64,000 nt of DNA from Lagopus muta (GCF_023343835.1 NC_064442.1:16230501-16294500), one strand, 5' to 3'; shown: positions 39,944 to 51,018, counted from the first letter of the stretch. The notes: generated by a model not told the origin, from the letters alone. A program made the numbers and translations.

Positions 39944-41424
39944 CGCTGTGTCTTTCCTCACTTAACTCCCATTTGTTAGCTCCAACTGTCTGCACCTTTT
40001 CTTTGTTTCTATGAGGAAATACACTGTGGAGTTGAGATCATCACAGATTGGCCTCGTTGCTCTCACTTAAGTGGCTTGTGGAATCTGAACGCATGAGTTT
40101 TGAGTAACCACTCTGTGGATTCACTTGCTCAGAATGACTGCTCTAACGGTGACTTTGATTTCTATTTTAATGATAAAGATGGTCTGTTAATGTCTGTAAG
40201 CATCAGCCCGTGTCAAAAAGGTGTCCAAAAGTTAGCTTCCTGTCTGGTTGCTGAAGTTCATCAAGCTCTGGCACTGCATAAAGGGTCACACTCGGGCTGG
40301 AACGTAATATTGGTTATGCAGTTAATGATGAATGTATGAAAGCCTCGTTGGTCTGCTCAAGCAGTACAACTTTTTTTTTTCATTAAAAACTGGTACAGTG
40401 ACCTAGACTGTTAGAAGCAGAGTTGAAACTTAGTTGCCTTTTTTACTCAACTGAGCATTGTATAACATAGTCTGTGTTCCTACTACTTTTTTTATTGTCT
40501 ACTAAAATTTTTCCTGGATGAGCAAGTAAAATAGGTGCTCTAGTTCTGTTGATGTGCCAAACTTGGACCATTGTAAGCTTTAACTACAAGTTCGTGTCCA
40601 GCATGTTTGTTATTAGGGGATAGGTGCATTCTGTCATTGTCAAAGTAATGTCTCTGACTTGCTTGCTTTTGCTTCACAATGTTGTCAAGTTGCAAACAGT
40701 GAATTGGTTGTTACTGCAGATAACTGCTTCATTCGTGGTGTCCGGTACTGAATTTGTCATCTTGGATCTGTTGTAAATACTTTGAAAGTGAACAGACCAA
40801 TAGCATTAGATGCAAAAGGACCTTTGATTTGAAAAGATCTAACAGTAGTAGCTGGTTCTATAAAGACTGAAGTGTTATCAACCTGTCCCCACTTGTAGCG
40901 TAGTAGAAATAGTTACTGTAATTAGGTGGTGAATCTCATAATCTTCTGTTGCTGCACTTAAAAATCGTAATGGCAACAAAGGTTTAGTGGAAAGTCAAAG
41001 CATCCCTAACTGCTCAGTTGCCTACCCTTGATGTTGTTCTTGGACAGGCTGAAGCAGTTATGTTTTCTGTATGTTTTTTCTTTTTCTTCTTTCGGAAATT
41101 AAAAAAAAAAAGTGCTTCTGTACAGAAAGTGTTGTGACACCAATTATGAATGTTGTTGATTTTCAGTAATTTACCTCCGACTTACTTGGTGTCGTAATAC
41201 TTTGATTTTTATCTCAGGGGTTGTCTGCAAACCAAAACTGACATGTTCTGTGTTTGGCACCGTTTACAGAATGCTTTGTGTTGTTTTTCCTGTCTTCGCT
41301 GTGTGGTTAAGTGTACATTCAATAGTAGTCTCCATGAACTTCCCTTTGAAAGAGCCTGTAAGTAGGAGAGTCTATGAAGTGCTTCTTGAAGCAGCAGTGA
41401 ATTGGGGTATCTGCTCTGTATTTT

Positions 41425-41444
41425 GGGGGGGGGGGGGCGGGGGG
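41425..41444. repeat. G homopolymer run
   Basis: Thirteen G, one C, then six G inside the probable RAB8B 3' UTR. It may be slightly miscounted in any assembly. Confidence 0.85.
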
Positions 41445-42856
41445 AAACTTGCTATTTTCTTACATTTAGCTGTGCTAAACTGTACATAAATGTGAGGTAA
41501 GACCATAGGAAATTCACTTTATGCATGATAAAACGATGCAGTAAATATTTCACTTTGCTTAATGTTCATGTAAAGTTCATCTTTTTCTATTTGTAGAAGA
41601 ATTTAGTGCAATTTTGTTGTCCCCTGCTGAAACTGAAGAATTCTAATTTCATGTGGTCTTATGGATAAGGTAAAATGCAGATTTCTCTCTGTTTTGCCCC
41701 CACCCCTGTTCTCCAGCAGTATTAAATGGCTGAGTGGCTGCACTTTGTCAGTGTGCTAACTTCTGGTCAGTATAGACCTTTCTGTCTACAGTCTGCCTTG
41801 TCAGACATAGGAAGCCGTGCTGTATCTTCGTGTGCAAATCAGCTGTATGTTTTACTGGGAACTTCTTAGCTATGTTTTGCTTTAGACAAGTGGGTGACGA
41901 TAAATGACGTGTTCTGCCTAGGCATCAGATGCTGGGTACTACAGGCTTTTCTAATACCAGTATGATTGTTCTGTGCAGTCTCTGTCGCTACTTTGCTCAA
42001 ATCTATATAACCTGAATTTTGAAGGACTCAACTATACCTCAGCCAACTAGTTAGTATTCTCATGTTCATTAGTATGAAAGTCATAGAATCGTTCATTAAG
42101 CAGCAAATGTATTTCTGTTTTGCTCCAGAGGTTGCCATTAAGCTTTTAGGAGAAGCAGATGTTTCTGGTGGATTTTAATGGAATAAAACCACTGTTTGTG
42201 CTGTTGAGGTTTTTTGAAATATTTCTCTGCCCTGTGTCTGTGTACTGCATCTTGACCAATATTTTTCTAAGTGGTTTAAAAAGAAATGTGGTCTCAGTGC
42301 GTTGCAGTTTTAGCTTCCAGTCCGTGCTCAGCAAAACATGCACAAGTTGTTTTTGTTGAGTGTATCTAGAATATTTGATTTACTTACTGTCTTACTGGAA
42401 GTTGTAGTATTATTAAAGCTTAAACCACTCGAAACATAGCTAACTTTTCTATTTGGAGGACAGACTTAAAGCTACTGGTTGAATCTTCAGACCTGTAGTT
42501 GTGGTTTTTCTTTTTTGTTTTCCTTTGTGCCCTTTTTTACATAAACTTTCCACTGTAAGTACATTCCCCTTTCTGGTCCGCTGAAGTCATTTAAAAGGCA
42601 TAGTCATTTTCACAAGTGAAAAAAGGATTCTTGAATATACATATTGCATTAAAATATTGTGAATGGATACTGATTTGAAGTACATGAATGATATGTAAAA
42701 GTGCATAAGTGTTATTTGTGGAAATGCCCTGTTATTTTGCTATCTGTTAATGTAACTGAGATTTTGCAACGTTAAACTTGTTAAGGATTGGTCTGTAGGT
42801 GATGATAAATAGGTCTTTTTCTTCTCCATTCACTGAACTGCTTATAAATTCTTATA

Positions 42857-42862
42857 AATAAA
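42857..42862 (+). terminator. RAB8B: RAB8B distal polyadenylation signal (first of three)
   Basis: The first of three distal AATAAA hexamers; the others are at 42970-42975 and 43287-43292. Clustering about 3.7-4.1 kb after the stop fits a long 3' UTR isoform. Confidence 0.45.
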
Positions 42863-43310
42863 ACTTGTATTTCTCTCTTCCACAAAAGCAGGATTTCCAC
42901 TGATTTTTCTTGTTTCTGATGAATTTAAGTATTCTAGTGCATTCCTATGGCCTTACAGATGTTTTTGCAAATAAAACTTCAATTACAGTTATTTTAATGC
43001 AATGTAGCTACTAAATTCAGACTAGAGAGTATAGTCCTTGAGAAATTGCTTAATTTTGAAATAGAAGTGTTCTACTGTGTGTGTTTAAGCACATTTTTAT
43101 CTCTGATCAAAGGTGTAATGTGAAAAGCTCCTGCAGATAAAGTGATCTTGTCATGTGATTAACCTGTAAGCCTAATCATTGTGTATTGATGTGTATAGAC
43201 AAAAAAAATCCCCTCCCAAAAAAACCCACTTTAAATTCTAATGGTTTTATTATTCCATGTGAACTTTTTTACAATAATATGTCTCAAATAAAAGTTACGT
43301 AATGAAAAGA

Positions 43311-45850
43311 ATTTGGAGTATTTTGTATGAAATATTCCACATAGTTGTTAGAAGGTGGGCATTTCCACTGTGTTTTCGATGTCTGTTGTGGGTAGTAGTT
43401 CAGCTGACTTGCCCATGTAAAGCTGTAACTTCAGTGATAAACCACAGGTATTCTTGTATGGTTTTGTTTGCACCTAAACTTGTTTGGTCTTCAGACATGT
43501 CTGAAGTGTCCTTTATTCCTGGAGAGATTGCTTTTTGTAGAAATTAAGTATATTATTCCAGTGACTGTAGGTTTTATGAGGAAGTGTTTTGTCAGTGCAT
43601 CATGGAAAGGTGCAGGTGCTGCTCAGAAGGTACTTGGGAAGTAAAGATAACGTAAGAGACAGTCTCCAATTTGAGTAAGAGTTATTTAGTCACATGTTAA
43701 GTCGGGGATAACTGACTATTTTCTTTTTGATTATTATTATTTGTGTGTGTGAAGGGTATGGTCTTACCACTCCTACATAACCTGAGACATAAATATCATC
43801 AATATGTTAGGTATTGCTTGCTGAGCCTTATTCACCGCTGCGTGTGGAGGGATTTGACAGAAGTATTTGATTGCTATTGTATTATCAATAGCTTTTGACT
43901 TTAAAGTCATGTGGTTTGTAAGTCATGATTGGTTTGATATTAGAGAAGGAAGGAGCAGCTGTGTCTGTTCAAGACCAAAGCAGATGAATGGTTGAGACAC
44001 CCGGTTGGGCAACCCAGTGAATTTACAGGAAGAGTACTTCACCATGGATGACAAGTAGCTGCTAAAATTTATGCTTTTTACGTGTTCCTGTGGTAAACTG
44101 CATTTAGCTGAAATAGTGTTTTGGGTCTTTTTACGTCCCACAAGAGCAAGCTGCAGTTAGCTTCTTGTTAACGCCTGTTGTTATTTTGGCATTTGCTTTC
44201 TGTACTCAGGCTGCTTCTGGCAGACAAGTTTGCTCCTTTAGGACCAACTGTTTAACCTTATCTTTCAGTTGTCTTCATCTGAATTGGGTACAGATAATTA
44301 GCAGTACTAAAATTACTTCTGAGAACCTTTTAGTTTAAACAGAAACGAGTGGCATACATCTGCACACCCCAACAGCATTTTAAGTTAGCATTCTCCATTT
44401 ATTAAAAGGAAATAGCAGGTATGCTTAACGCTGCGTGAAACTGGTGGTTTATTACAGTTCTGGCTCTGTCTTTTGACTGTGAACCAGGAGTTACTACAAA
44501 AGTAGCTCTCACACGCTTACAGATCCGGCGCAAGTTATTGGTACTTGTGTAGAACCTGGTTTTATGGTCTGGTAAACTGCCTTTCTTGTGAATAATGCTT
44601 TCCAACTTAGTTGACTGGTGGCTCTTTCAGACTTCTTGGACTGCATCTAGGTCATCAATGTAATGTCAGATCTTAAAATTCCTTTTACAGTTCCTTAGAA
44701 AGGGGAGGTTCGGGTTGGACGTTAGGAAAAATTTATTGTCTGAAAGAGTGCTTAGGCACTGGAATGGGCTGCTCAGGGAGGTGCTGGAGTCATCAACCCT
44801 GGGGGTGTTCAAGGAACATTTAAATGGACATGGTTGAGTGGGGGAATATGGGTGGTCGGTAGATGGTTGGACTGGATGATCCTGGAGGTCTTTCCAAACC
44901 TTGGTCATTCTATGATTATTGTGTTGTCTTCAAAGTGAATGCAAATTCTGTCAGTATTCAGTGATTGTTGAACTCCTCACTCTTACTTATTAAGCATCTT
45001 CTGTGAGGAGGTGACAGTGCCTTGCTGCAGCAGTGACTTCTGGCAGTACTGCACAAGAGTGCCTGTGGCACAGCTGCAGCCGCAGGGCCTCAGTGAGGTG
45101 GTGGTCTCAGGAGAAGCCCTGAGTGGTGTTAGTGACAGTTGAACTTGTTCCAGAATGGGTTTGGATTCCCTGGGAAAGCTGCCATGGGGTCCCTGATCCC
45201 CCAGTGTGGTGGGATGCCTTTGTGGAGCAGCACGGAGCAGGTTGTGCTGCTGGGGACGCCCGGTGTTGTGACGGAGATGGGCTGAGCACTGCTGCACCGC
45301 TGCCTTCCTCATTGGTGGCAGTGCCCAGCACTTCTTTGTGTGCAGACTTTGGTTGGACTGCTGGCACTGTGCTCATCTCTTAAGAGTGTTTAGCCAGTGA
45401 ATCATCTACGCTTTACTTGTGCTTATGTTAATACGTTTCTTTTTTAAAAGAAAAGTTGAACGTTTATTTTCAGTATTGTTTTCAAATCCTTGGGGTTATT
45501 CTTTCCTTTTTTTTCTCTTTTTCCATCCAGGCACCACAGCAGCTAACTAGTTCTGGTGTGTTCTAGATGGACGATGGTGTTATCCGAAGAAGCCTGAGCA
45601 AGCTCTGGCCGTGCTTTTCACATCAAAAATGCACCAATGCAACCGAATGCTTTTGGGCCGCTTCACCTGCTGCGTGACGATTGTAAAACCCGCAGTGATA
45701 CTTTGCACAAATAAAATACAAGGAAGAGGCAAGCACATGTCTTAAACCGTTTGTAAGTAGTTTCCCACAGTCGCGTGGTTAGGCGTGTTTTGCAAAGTGC
45801 AAATACGGGGCTCAGCTGCACTTTACATTTGCACTTCAGTCCCTGGCTCT
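43311..45850. other. Intergenic region RAB8B to the former APH1B promoter
   Basis: This interval contains one CR1 (about 44693-44920) and otherwise no recognised gene. An AATAAA at about 45709-45714 on the + strand has no gene that I can assign to it. Confidence 0.65.
44693..44920 (+). mobile_element. CR1 LINE 3' fragment
   Basis: It has cagttccttagaaaggggag, ggttggacgttaggaaaaat, gggctgctcagggaggtgct, ggactggatgatcctggagg and the end ttggtcattctatgattatt. This is a CR1 subtype whose internal part differs from the copies at 1 and 51292. Confidence 0.92.
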
Positions 45851-46029
45851 GCTGCCCGAAGGCACGGCGTGCCGCACCGCCGGGATGCCCAAGGCGCCGT
45901 GCTGGGGGCAGGCAGCCCGCGGCAGGGCTGGGAGCGTTACGGTCGCCTCCGCCCCCCACCATTTTATGACTGACCGCTCCAGCGCGGCCCGCGCGCCGCC
46001 CCGCTCTCTGCTCACAGCGGGCCGTGGCG

Positions 46030-46043
46030 CCAGCAGGGGGTGC
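46030..46043 (+). promoter_or_regulatory. CTCF-like binding site
   Basis: The bases CCAGCAGGGGGTGC match the CTCF core consensus CCASYAGRKGGCRS at 13 of 14 positions, the exception being T for C at position 12. The site sits in the CpG island between RAB8B and CA12. Occupancy cannot be read from sequence. Confidence 0.5.
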
Positions 46044-46254
46044 GCTCCATACGCGATGGCGGCAGCTCGTTCCGCACCGCCTCACTCGGCGCTGTGCGGT
46101 GAAGCGGTGGCGCGAGCTCGAGGCGGTCTCAGCTCAGCGCAGGGCGCTCCGCAGCCGCGCGCCCCGGCGCGGAGCCCCTCAGGCGCGAGGCCGTCCCTTC
46201 ACGTCCCGCTGCTCCGACCCGGGCGGCCCCGCCGGGCTCCCGCACATCGTACGG

Positions 46255-46314
46255 GGCGGCTCTGTCGCTTTCGGTGCCTGGAAGGCGTTCCCGAGCATCG
46301 CGGCGACGGTAGGA
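46255..46314 (+). pseudogene. APH1B exon 1 remnant (tentative)
   Basis: GGSVAFGAWKAF resembles the APH-1 N-terminal FGCTFVAFGPAFAL. The match is short and in GC-rich sequence, so it is supported mainly by order and location. The expected upstream Met-x-Ala-Ala-Val start is not present. Confidence 0.25.
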
Positions 46315-46439
46315 AGCCGTTGGAAGGGGCGTTTGGGAGCCGGTCTGTTTGTTGTGGGTTCTCACAGCGCTGCAGCGATCGCTGTGCGGCCATCAGTTGC
46401 GTCATTGCGCTGGTGTGAACCGCCCTCACACATCAGAGG

Positions 46440-46680
46440 TGGAATCAAGAATTAATGTGTAAGTGAGGGGGAAAAAAAAACCCGATCTTTTTTTTAATTG
46501 TCATGGGAAACATACTTTTATTTAGAATACACTTCTTTTGTGGTATTCACTCCCTAACCGGCGTATTTGCATCCCAGCGATCCTTAATTAGATCCCTGGT
46601 AGCAATGTTAAACACCTGTGGGTGATGCAGGAGGAGTTGATGGTTGTGCCGGGGCTCTCTGTCCCCATTTTTCCTCCCTT
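46440..46680. other. Between pseudo-exons 1 and 2
   Basis: It has an A9 run and T8 run near 46472-46495, then unique-looking sequence. No repeat was recognised. An 86-codon open frame on the - strand (46547-46807) overlaps pseudo-exon 2. Confidence 0.5.
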
Positions 46681-46681
46681 T

Positions 46682-46723
46682 GGTGTATTTTGGCTGCTGT
46701 CTCTGCTGCCTTCTGCTTTGTGC
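46682..46723 (+). pseudogene. APH1B exon 2 remnant (transmembrane helix 2)
   Basis: GVFWLLSLLPSALC aligns with GAFFWLVSLLISSLV of APH1B after a one-codon deletion. The underlying bases, tggctgctgtctctgctgcc, also fit well. The following loop is lost. Confidence 0.6.
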
Positions 46724-46896
46724 AGCCCTGAGGGCAGCCCAGCCGTCCCGATCTTGAAGTGCAAGGATGTTGTCACCAATGTCGTTTATTTTGAAGAGAA
46801 ACTTCATCCCTGAGGTTGGAATTGGAATTTAATTACTGAAAAACACCCATTGCTTGAAAGCTCTGGTCATCACTGTGTAGCAGAGTCAGCATGTCC

Positions 46897-46980
46897 TTCC
46901 TGCTCATCCCTGGGCTGTGGCTGGCTGTTTTTGCTGCTGTGACGCTCACTGAGAACTGTGGGACATCTCTAAAATCAATT
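46897..46980 (+). pseudogene. APH1B exon 3 remnant (tentative)
   Basis: FLLIPGLWLAVF resembles YLLIFGAFVSVY. The rest of the segment expected to encode QEMFRFAYYKLLK is unrecognisable. Confidence 0.35.
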
Positions 46981-47120
46981 GTTTGCCACAAAGTCACAGA
47001 AAATGTATCCTGCACTGTTGAGAGGCTTCCTTGTTGCATACGAAATAATTAAAAAGCCTAAGACTAGTGTGATTTGGGTCTAATCTATCTTACTGAATTA
47101 ATTTTAATTACTTATTACAG

Positions 47121-47240
47121 AAAAGCCAGTAGAGACTTGATGAGTGTAAGCCAGGGAAAAACCATGCTTGTCTCTGCTGCACGGCTGTACTATGTTAAGT
47201 TATATGGAGCCATTTCACAAATGTTCAAGTTAATCAAAAA
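47121..47240 (+). pseudogene. APH1B exon 4 remnant
   Basis: Directly after the acceptor-like cttattacag, the frame reads KASRDLMSVSQGKT, then RLYYVKLYGAIS. The family reads KASEGLKSINPGET, then RLLAYVSGLGFGIMS. About eleven of 25 positions agree as I align them. The glycine spacing required in helix 4 is destroyed. Confidence 0.65.
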
Positions 47241-47344
47241 AGGTTTTTTTAATTTGCTTAAATATTACACATGTAATGGCAGGCTTTGTGGAGTTGGATA
47301 TACCTTACAGTCCTATATAACTGTATTTTTTAATGTCTTATGAA

Positions 47345-49090
47345 GTGGGAATGTAAAAGATGCTTGTTTGCCCCACGTGGGAGCCTGTGGATTTCTAGTG
47401 TATCTCTGTGATGGTTGAAACAGCTGGCAGTGTTTAATGAATCGTATCTCCATGTATTTACAAATAAAGATTTCAGAAATCACTTTCTGATAATGGTGCT
47501 GTACGCGCCTCCAAAAATGTGTTTGTGTGACAAAGACTGTGCGTAGTTTGGTAGAAAAACGATGCCCGAGTAATAGCGCTTGGCTTTCAATTCCTTGTTC
47601 CGCAGTGAGCATCCCGGCATTCGTGTTTATTTTTACATTTCCTTTTGCTATTGTTTCCAAGCTCCAGGGCACGGCGTCGTGAGGAAGTAGAGGAGGCAGC
47701 AGCTTTCCTGTTGCGCTCTGCGGTCACTGGGTGGTGCTGTTTCTCCTCTCGATTTGCAAATCGCTCCTTGTAACAGTTCTTAAGGATGTTTTGAGAAGCA
47801 AAAGGGTTGGACTTGTGGGCTCCTTTTTGAGACTGTTTTTCTGAGACTGTGTAGTATATATACGTACTTTGCTCAAAGAAAGCTAGTGCTTCAGAGAAAG
47901 TGTGCAGGCTTCCCAAGTTCTCTAGTTATGAACTATGTTGCACAGGTGTAGCTGCCTTAGCGTGGTGGAAAGCGTTTGCTTACTTCTCAAGGGGCAGCCA
48001 AGGAGAGACAGGTTAAGAATAGAACAATTTCATAGGCTTCAGAAAAAATCATGAATAAAGCTGCACAGTAAGTCAGCTATGGCTCTGGGTTGGAACACGT
48101 GCAGACCGTGAGCCTCTGGGAAGGTGAGAAAGGCTTTACAGTAAGTGCTCTGCAGCCACTATGCAGGTAGCTGCTCTGGGAGCTGCTCGGTGCCCCAAGG
48201 CTTTCATGCCACCAGCTGCTGGTTAATTTGTGCTTACCTGTTAGGAGCCAGCCCTGTAATGGCCACTCACGTTCAAGAAGTGGAAAGCAGAGCCTGGTGC
48301 TTGATGCCTGTAGGCTGATGGGCCCCATGGCAGGCTGTGGTTCTTCACCAAGCCCTAGAGCTGAGCGTGGAGGGATGGGCTGTGCTGCAGAGCCTTCTGC
48401 TGGGCTCCATCAAAGTGTGGGCAATTCACATTGTTTAATGAGTCTGTTAATGTGACATCTTTTGAAATTTGGATCGTATAAATATGGCCCCGTTTAAAGA
48501 AGTCTGCAGGATAGAGTGCTCTCTGGTTTACATTTTCTAGTAATGAACATAAATGATGGTCTTGTTTTAAAGCAGAAGACAAGCCAAGGAAAAATGAAGA
48601 GAAAGTGACGTTAGGATAGTCCTTGCAGGTTAATAATGGAATCTCACAGTGGCTTTTTGAAAGCCTGTGTCCCTGGAATAATCCTGGTGAAACCCCTGCT
48701 GTTCCCAGGTTCCTGCTGCACGTACCAGGCATTACCACATCCATCACTCAGCCCTGCTGGGAGGAGGGCTTGTGCTGTCATGGAGCTTGTGGAAGAAATG
48801 GCATTTCCCCTTTGCTTCTTGCAAAGCACAGGAGGGTTTGTGTCGCCAAGGCTCTCTCACTGCATGTGATATCTTTGCAAAGCACAGGAGAAAAGCATTA
48901 TCTTGTCTGTTGCCTTGACGTTTGCAGATTATGCATTACTGAACGTATTACTCTCAGCTTGCCTTGGTGTCTTTGAAATCCACTGGTCAGCTTCCACAGA
49001 ATCGGGTGAATGGTTGAGGCTGCACAAGATTCCTGAGCAGCTGGGACAGAAGAGCTCCTGTCAGTATTGCCCAGCGAGGGAGGAGCACTG
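47345..49090. other. Interval between APH1B remnants
   Basis: Sequence of mixed composition with no CR1 and no convincing match to the expected APH-1 segments between helix 4 and helix 5 (GPGTVGIHGDSP). These exons are either deleted or beyond recognition. Confidence 0.5.
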
Positions 49091-49093
49091 CGT

Positions 49094-49140
49094 TGTCTCA
49101 TTGATGCACTCTGGGGGGCTGCGTGCTATGGGACTCTGGG
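49094..49140 (+). pseudogene. APH1B remnant around helix 5 (tentative)
   Basis: LIDALWGAACYG may correspond to LLHVFWGIVFFDG. The Trp-Gly pair survives and the functional histidine is Asp. The similarity is weak and is accepted only for its order between stronger pieces. Confidence 0.3.
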
Positions 49141-49230
49141 ACATTGGAAAAGCTGTTTCCATTGGAACAATGTGCCTTTCACTTCACTGTCCCCAGCAGT
49201 TCAATGCCAGCCGTCTTGTGTGAAGAAGTC

Positions 49231-49386
49231 TGGTTGCTTACCTTCCTGCTGCTGAGTTTAATTATTTTTATAATTTCTTGGCAGGTTTTCTTGCATCCTC
49301 ACAATGAAGGTGGCACAGTGCCATGTGCTGTTATCCTGGTCCTCATGGGGACTTGCTGCTCCTGGTGCAGAGTGACTTCCTTTTAG
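49231..49386 (+). pseudogene. APH1B exon 6/7 remnant (helices 6 and 7)
   Basis: A hydrophobic stretch WLLTFLLLSLIIFII is followed by SWQVF and, with the same spacing as human APH1B (26 residues from the Ser), by ILVLMGT. After MGT the expected WAFLAAGGSCRSL is replaced, and a TAG follows ten codons later. Confidence 0.65.
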
Positions 49387-49399
49387 CCTACCAGCATCC

Positions 49400-51018
49400 C
49401 AGATAATGTCCAATATAATGTTGTCTGTCTACACAGAGAGAACAACTTGTGCCTTGCTGAATTTAGGGGGAAAAGAATCAGTCTTTGTTTATAACTCCAC
49501 TTTTGCAAAGTGGTTGTTAGAAGTACACAGCTGATACCTCATGGATACCACACATCTGTGTTGCAGCTTTCTGCAGTGATAAATGCTTAAATGTGAAGCT
49601 TGCATGTTTAGCAATGAACAATGGATTTAAAGTTGAAGGCTAGTTGTTAAATGAGATTTAACTCATTGATCTTGCTATAAAATTAATAAAAATGCTATTT
49701 TACTTGAACCCAGAAGGCTTCGTAATAGTAAAAGAACACTATTTTCTACCAGTGCCTTAGCTGCAGTTAAGAAGCTTTGTTTTTTTGTTTTTTTGTTTTT
49801 TTTTAAGCTCTTATATTTAATGAGCTTTTTTAGCAATGCAAATTTGCTTGCCTGAAGTAAATCCTTCAGATCTGATTTACAGACGTGAGATACGATCCAT
49901 ATAGAACTTCTAACCTAATGTGGCCGGAGCAACTTTTGGAATGAGCTTAGTTGTGCAAGGTGTGCCATAGCACTACACTGTTCGTAGTGGATGAAATGTA
50001 ACAGTAAGATGTTATGATCCTCGTGTTGGCAGCTTTTAGTAGAAAAGTCCTGGGCTTTGCCTGCCAGCTGGAACCAAGCAGTTAGAAGCTGACATTAGGC
50101 TGATAGTAGCTGCTCACGTGCAACTTTTCCTTCCAGTAAGCATATATTTCTTGGTTGTGTGGGCTGAGGTTCTTCACATGTCAAATTCAGGAGGTGTTCT
50201 GTAAGCACCTGCTGCTAGGCTGGATAAACCTTGTTCTTCTGCACTCGATGCAATTTGCCATCACCTTCAGCAGAAGCATATTTCTCACTTTCAAAAACGC
50301 ACAGTGAGACTCGGGAGTCCTTATCTTATGAAATTTGAGGAGATAATTTTAATTACCTTCTAATAATTAAATTACTAAATTCAGAAAACCAAATCAGCAA
50401 AACGATCTACAGTATAATTGGATTTGTTGTATGTACTCCAAAATCAGTCAAGATTTCATGATTAAATAGGAAGTAGCATGCTAAAAAGCAGCAGCAAAGG
50501 CAGGATCTCTCACATCATTCTTATACATGCCACAAATAAGAGCAGGATATCAAGGATATAAAGGATATAAATGCCCTTTTAAATATCTTGTTTGTGTTCA
50601 TGTGCTTTTCCTAAATTGCCCAAAGACCAAAACACTGATCTAGCAGTAAAGAGTCACGTACTTTGCTCAGTGTCTTCAAGTTTGAATACTTGTGGGAAAG
50701 TCTTTGCTAAACAAACCATAAAACTGGAGTTTAGAATTAACTATAGAACCAGTTAAAAGACCCAGACTCAGTAAGCAGCCAGCATGAAGTAAGTATGGGA
50801 AGGAATTTAGCCCTCAGCCATGTTCACTGATCAGATCTCCCTGGAAAAGGAGAACAAAGGCTCCAGTAGAAGTTTGGGCTGGTACATTTGTAGAACACTC
50901 TGAGCTTATCATTAGCCAAGAGCAAGGGAATCCACTCCAAGAGAACGCATCATGTTCCACTAGTGCAGAATCAGTCAGTGCTATGAACGAAGCGGGGCAT
51001 CTGAGACAGAGCACAGCA
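49400..51018 (-). other. CA12: Probable CA12 3' UTR and flank
   Basis: AT-rich and without a gene. On the CA12 strand only ATTAAA variants are seen (plus-strand tttaat at 50348-50353 and 49816-49821), no canonical AATAAA, so the transcript end is uncertain. A T-rich (T6-7G)n stretch lies at 49779-49804. Confidence 0.45.
49779..49804. repeat. T-rich (TTTTTTTG)n microsatellite
   Basis: Three T-runs are separated by single G, ending with a longer T run. It is low-complexity sequence only. Confidence 0.85.

Larger units (their letters stand above)
39206..43310 (+). other. RAB8B: RAB8B 3' UTR (probable)
   Basis: An AT-rich region without CR1 insertions between the stop and the last of several AATAAA signals. 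A pure G run followed by CGGGGGG lies at 41425-41444. The real extent depends on which signal is used. Confidence 0.55.
45850..46420 (+). promoter_or_regulatory. CpG island at the position of the APH1B promoter
   Basis: This is a GC- and CpG-rich block of about 550 bp with no intact coding exon. By synteny it corresponds to the APH1B promoter and first exon. It contains the CTCF-like site at 46030-46043 and an ATG in a cgATGGCGGC context at 46055-46057. It may still drive a non-coding transcript. Confidence 0.6.
46255..49386 (+). pseudogene. APH1B: APH1B remnant: decayed gamma-secretase subunit gene
   Basis: In functional form APH-1 is a seven-helix scaffold of gamma-secretase. At the syntenic place between RAB8B and CA12, on the expected strand, collinear pieces resemble successive APH-1 segments: GVFWLLSLLPSAL (family GAFFWLVSLLISSL), KASRDLMSVSQGKT ending in RLYYV after a tattacag acceptor (family KASEGLKSINPGET ending in RLLAYV), and SWQVF spaced exactly as in the family from ILVLMGT (family SAQTF and ILVLMGT). 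The helix-4 GxxxG series is replaced by KLYGAIS, the helix-5 and helix-6 histidines are lost, and the normal C-terminus after MGT is cut by an early stop. No continuous open gene can be joined. I infer a unitary pseudogene. A fast-evolving functional gene is unlikely given the lost motifs. APH-1 sequences were recalled, not searched. Confidence 0.72.

Noticed and set aside
46024..46455. 143-codon + strand open frame in the CpG island
   Set aside because: Composition is driven by GC-rich codons in all frames. Only a short VAFG segment recalls APH-1 exon 1. There is no evidence that it is a gene.
46547..46807. 86-codon open frame on the - strand ending DLIKDRWDANTPVRE
   Set aside because: It overlaps the antisense of the APH1B helix-2 remnant (hence its Gln/Arg-rich middle), has no promoter or splice context, and matches no family I know. 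A chance frame is the simplest reading, although the C-terminal part looks protein-like and merits a quick search.
48623..48976. Open frames between APH1B remnants that might fill the missing GIHGDSP exon
   Set aside because: Only isolated Pro-Gly and Ser matches were found. No alignment better than chance is visible.
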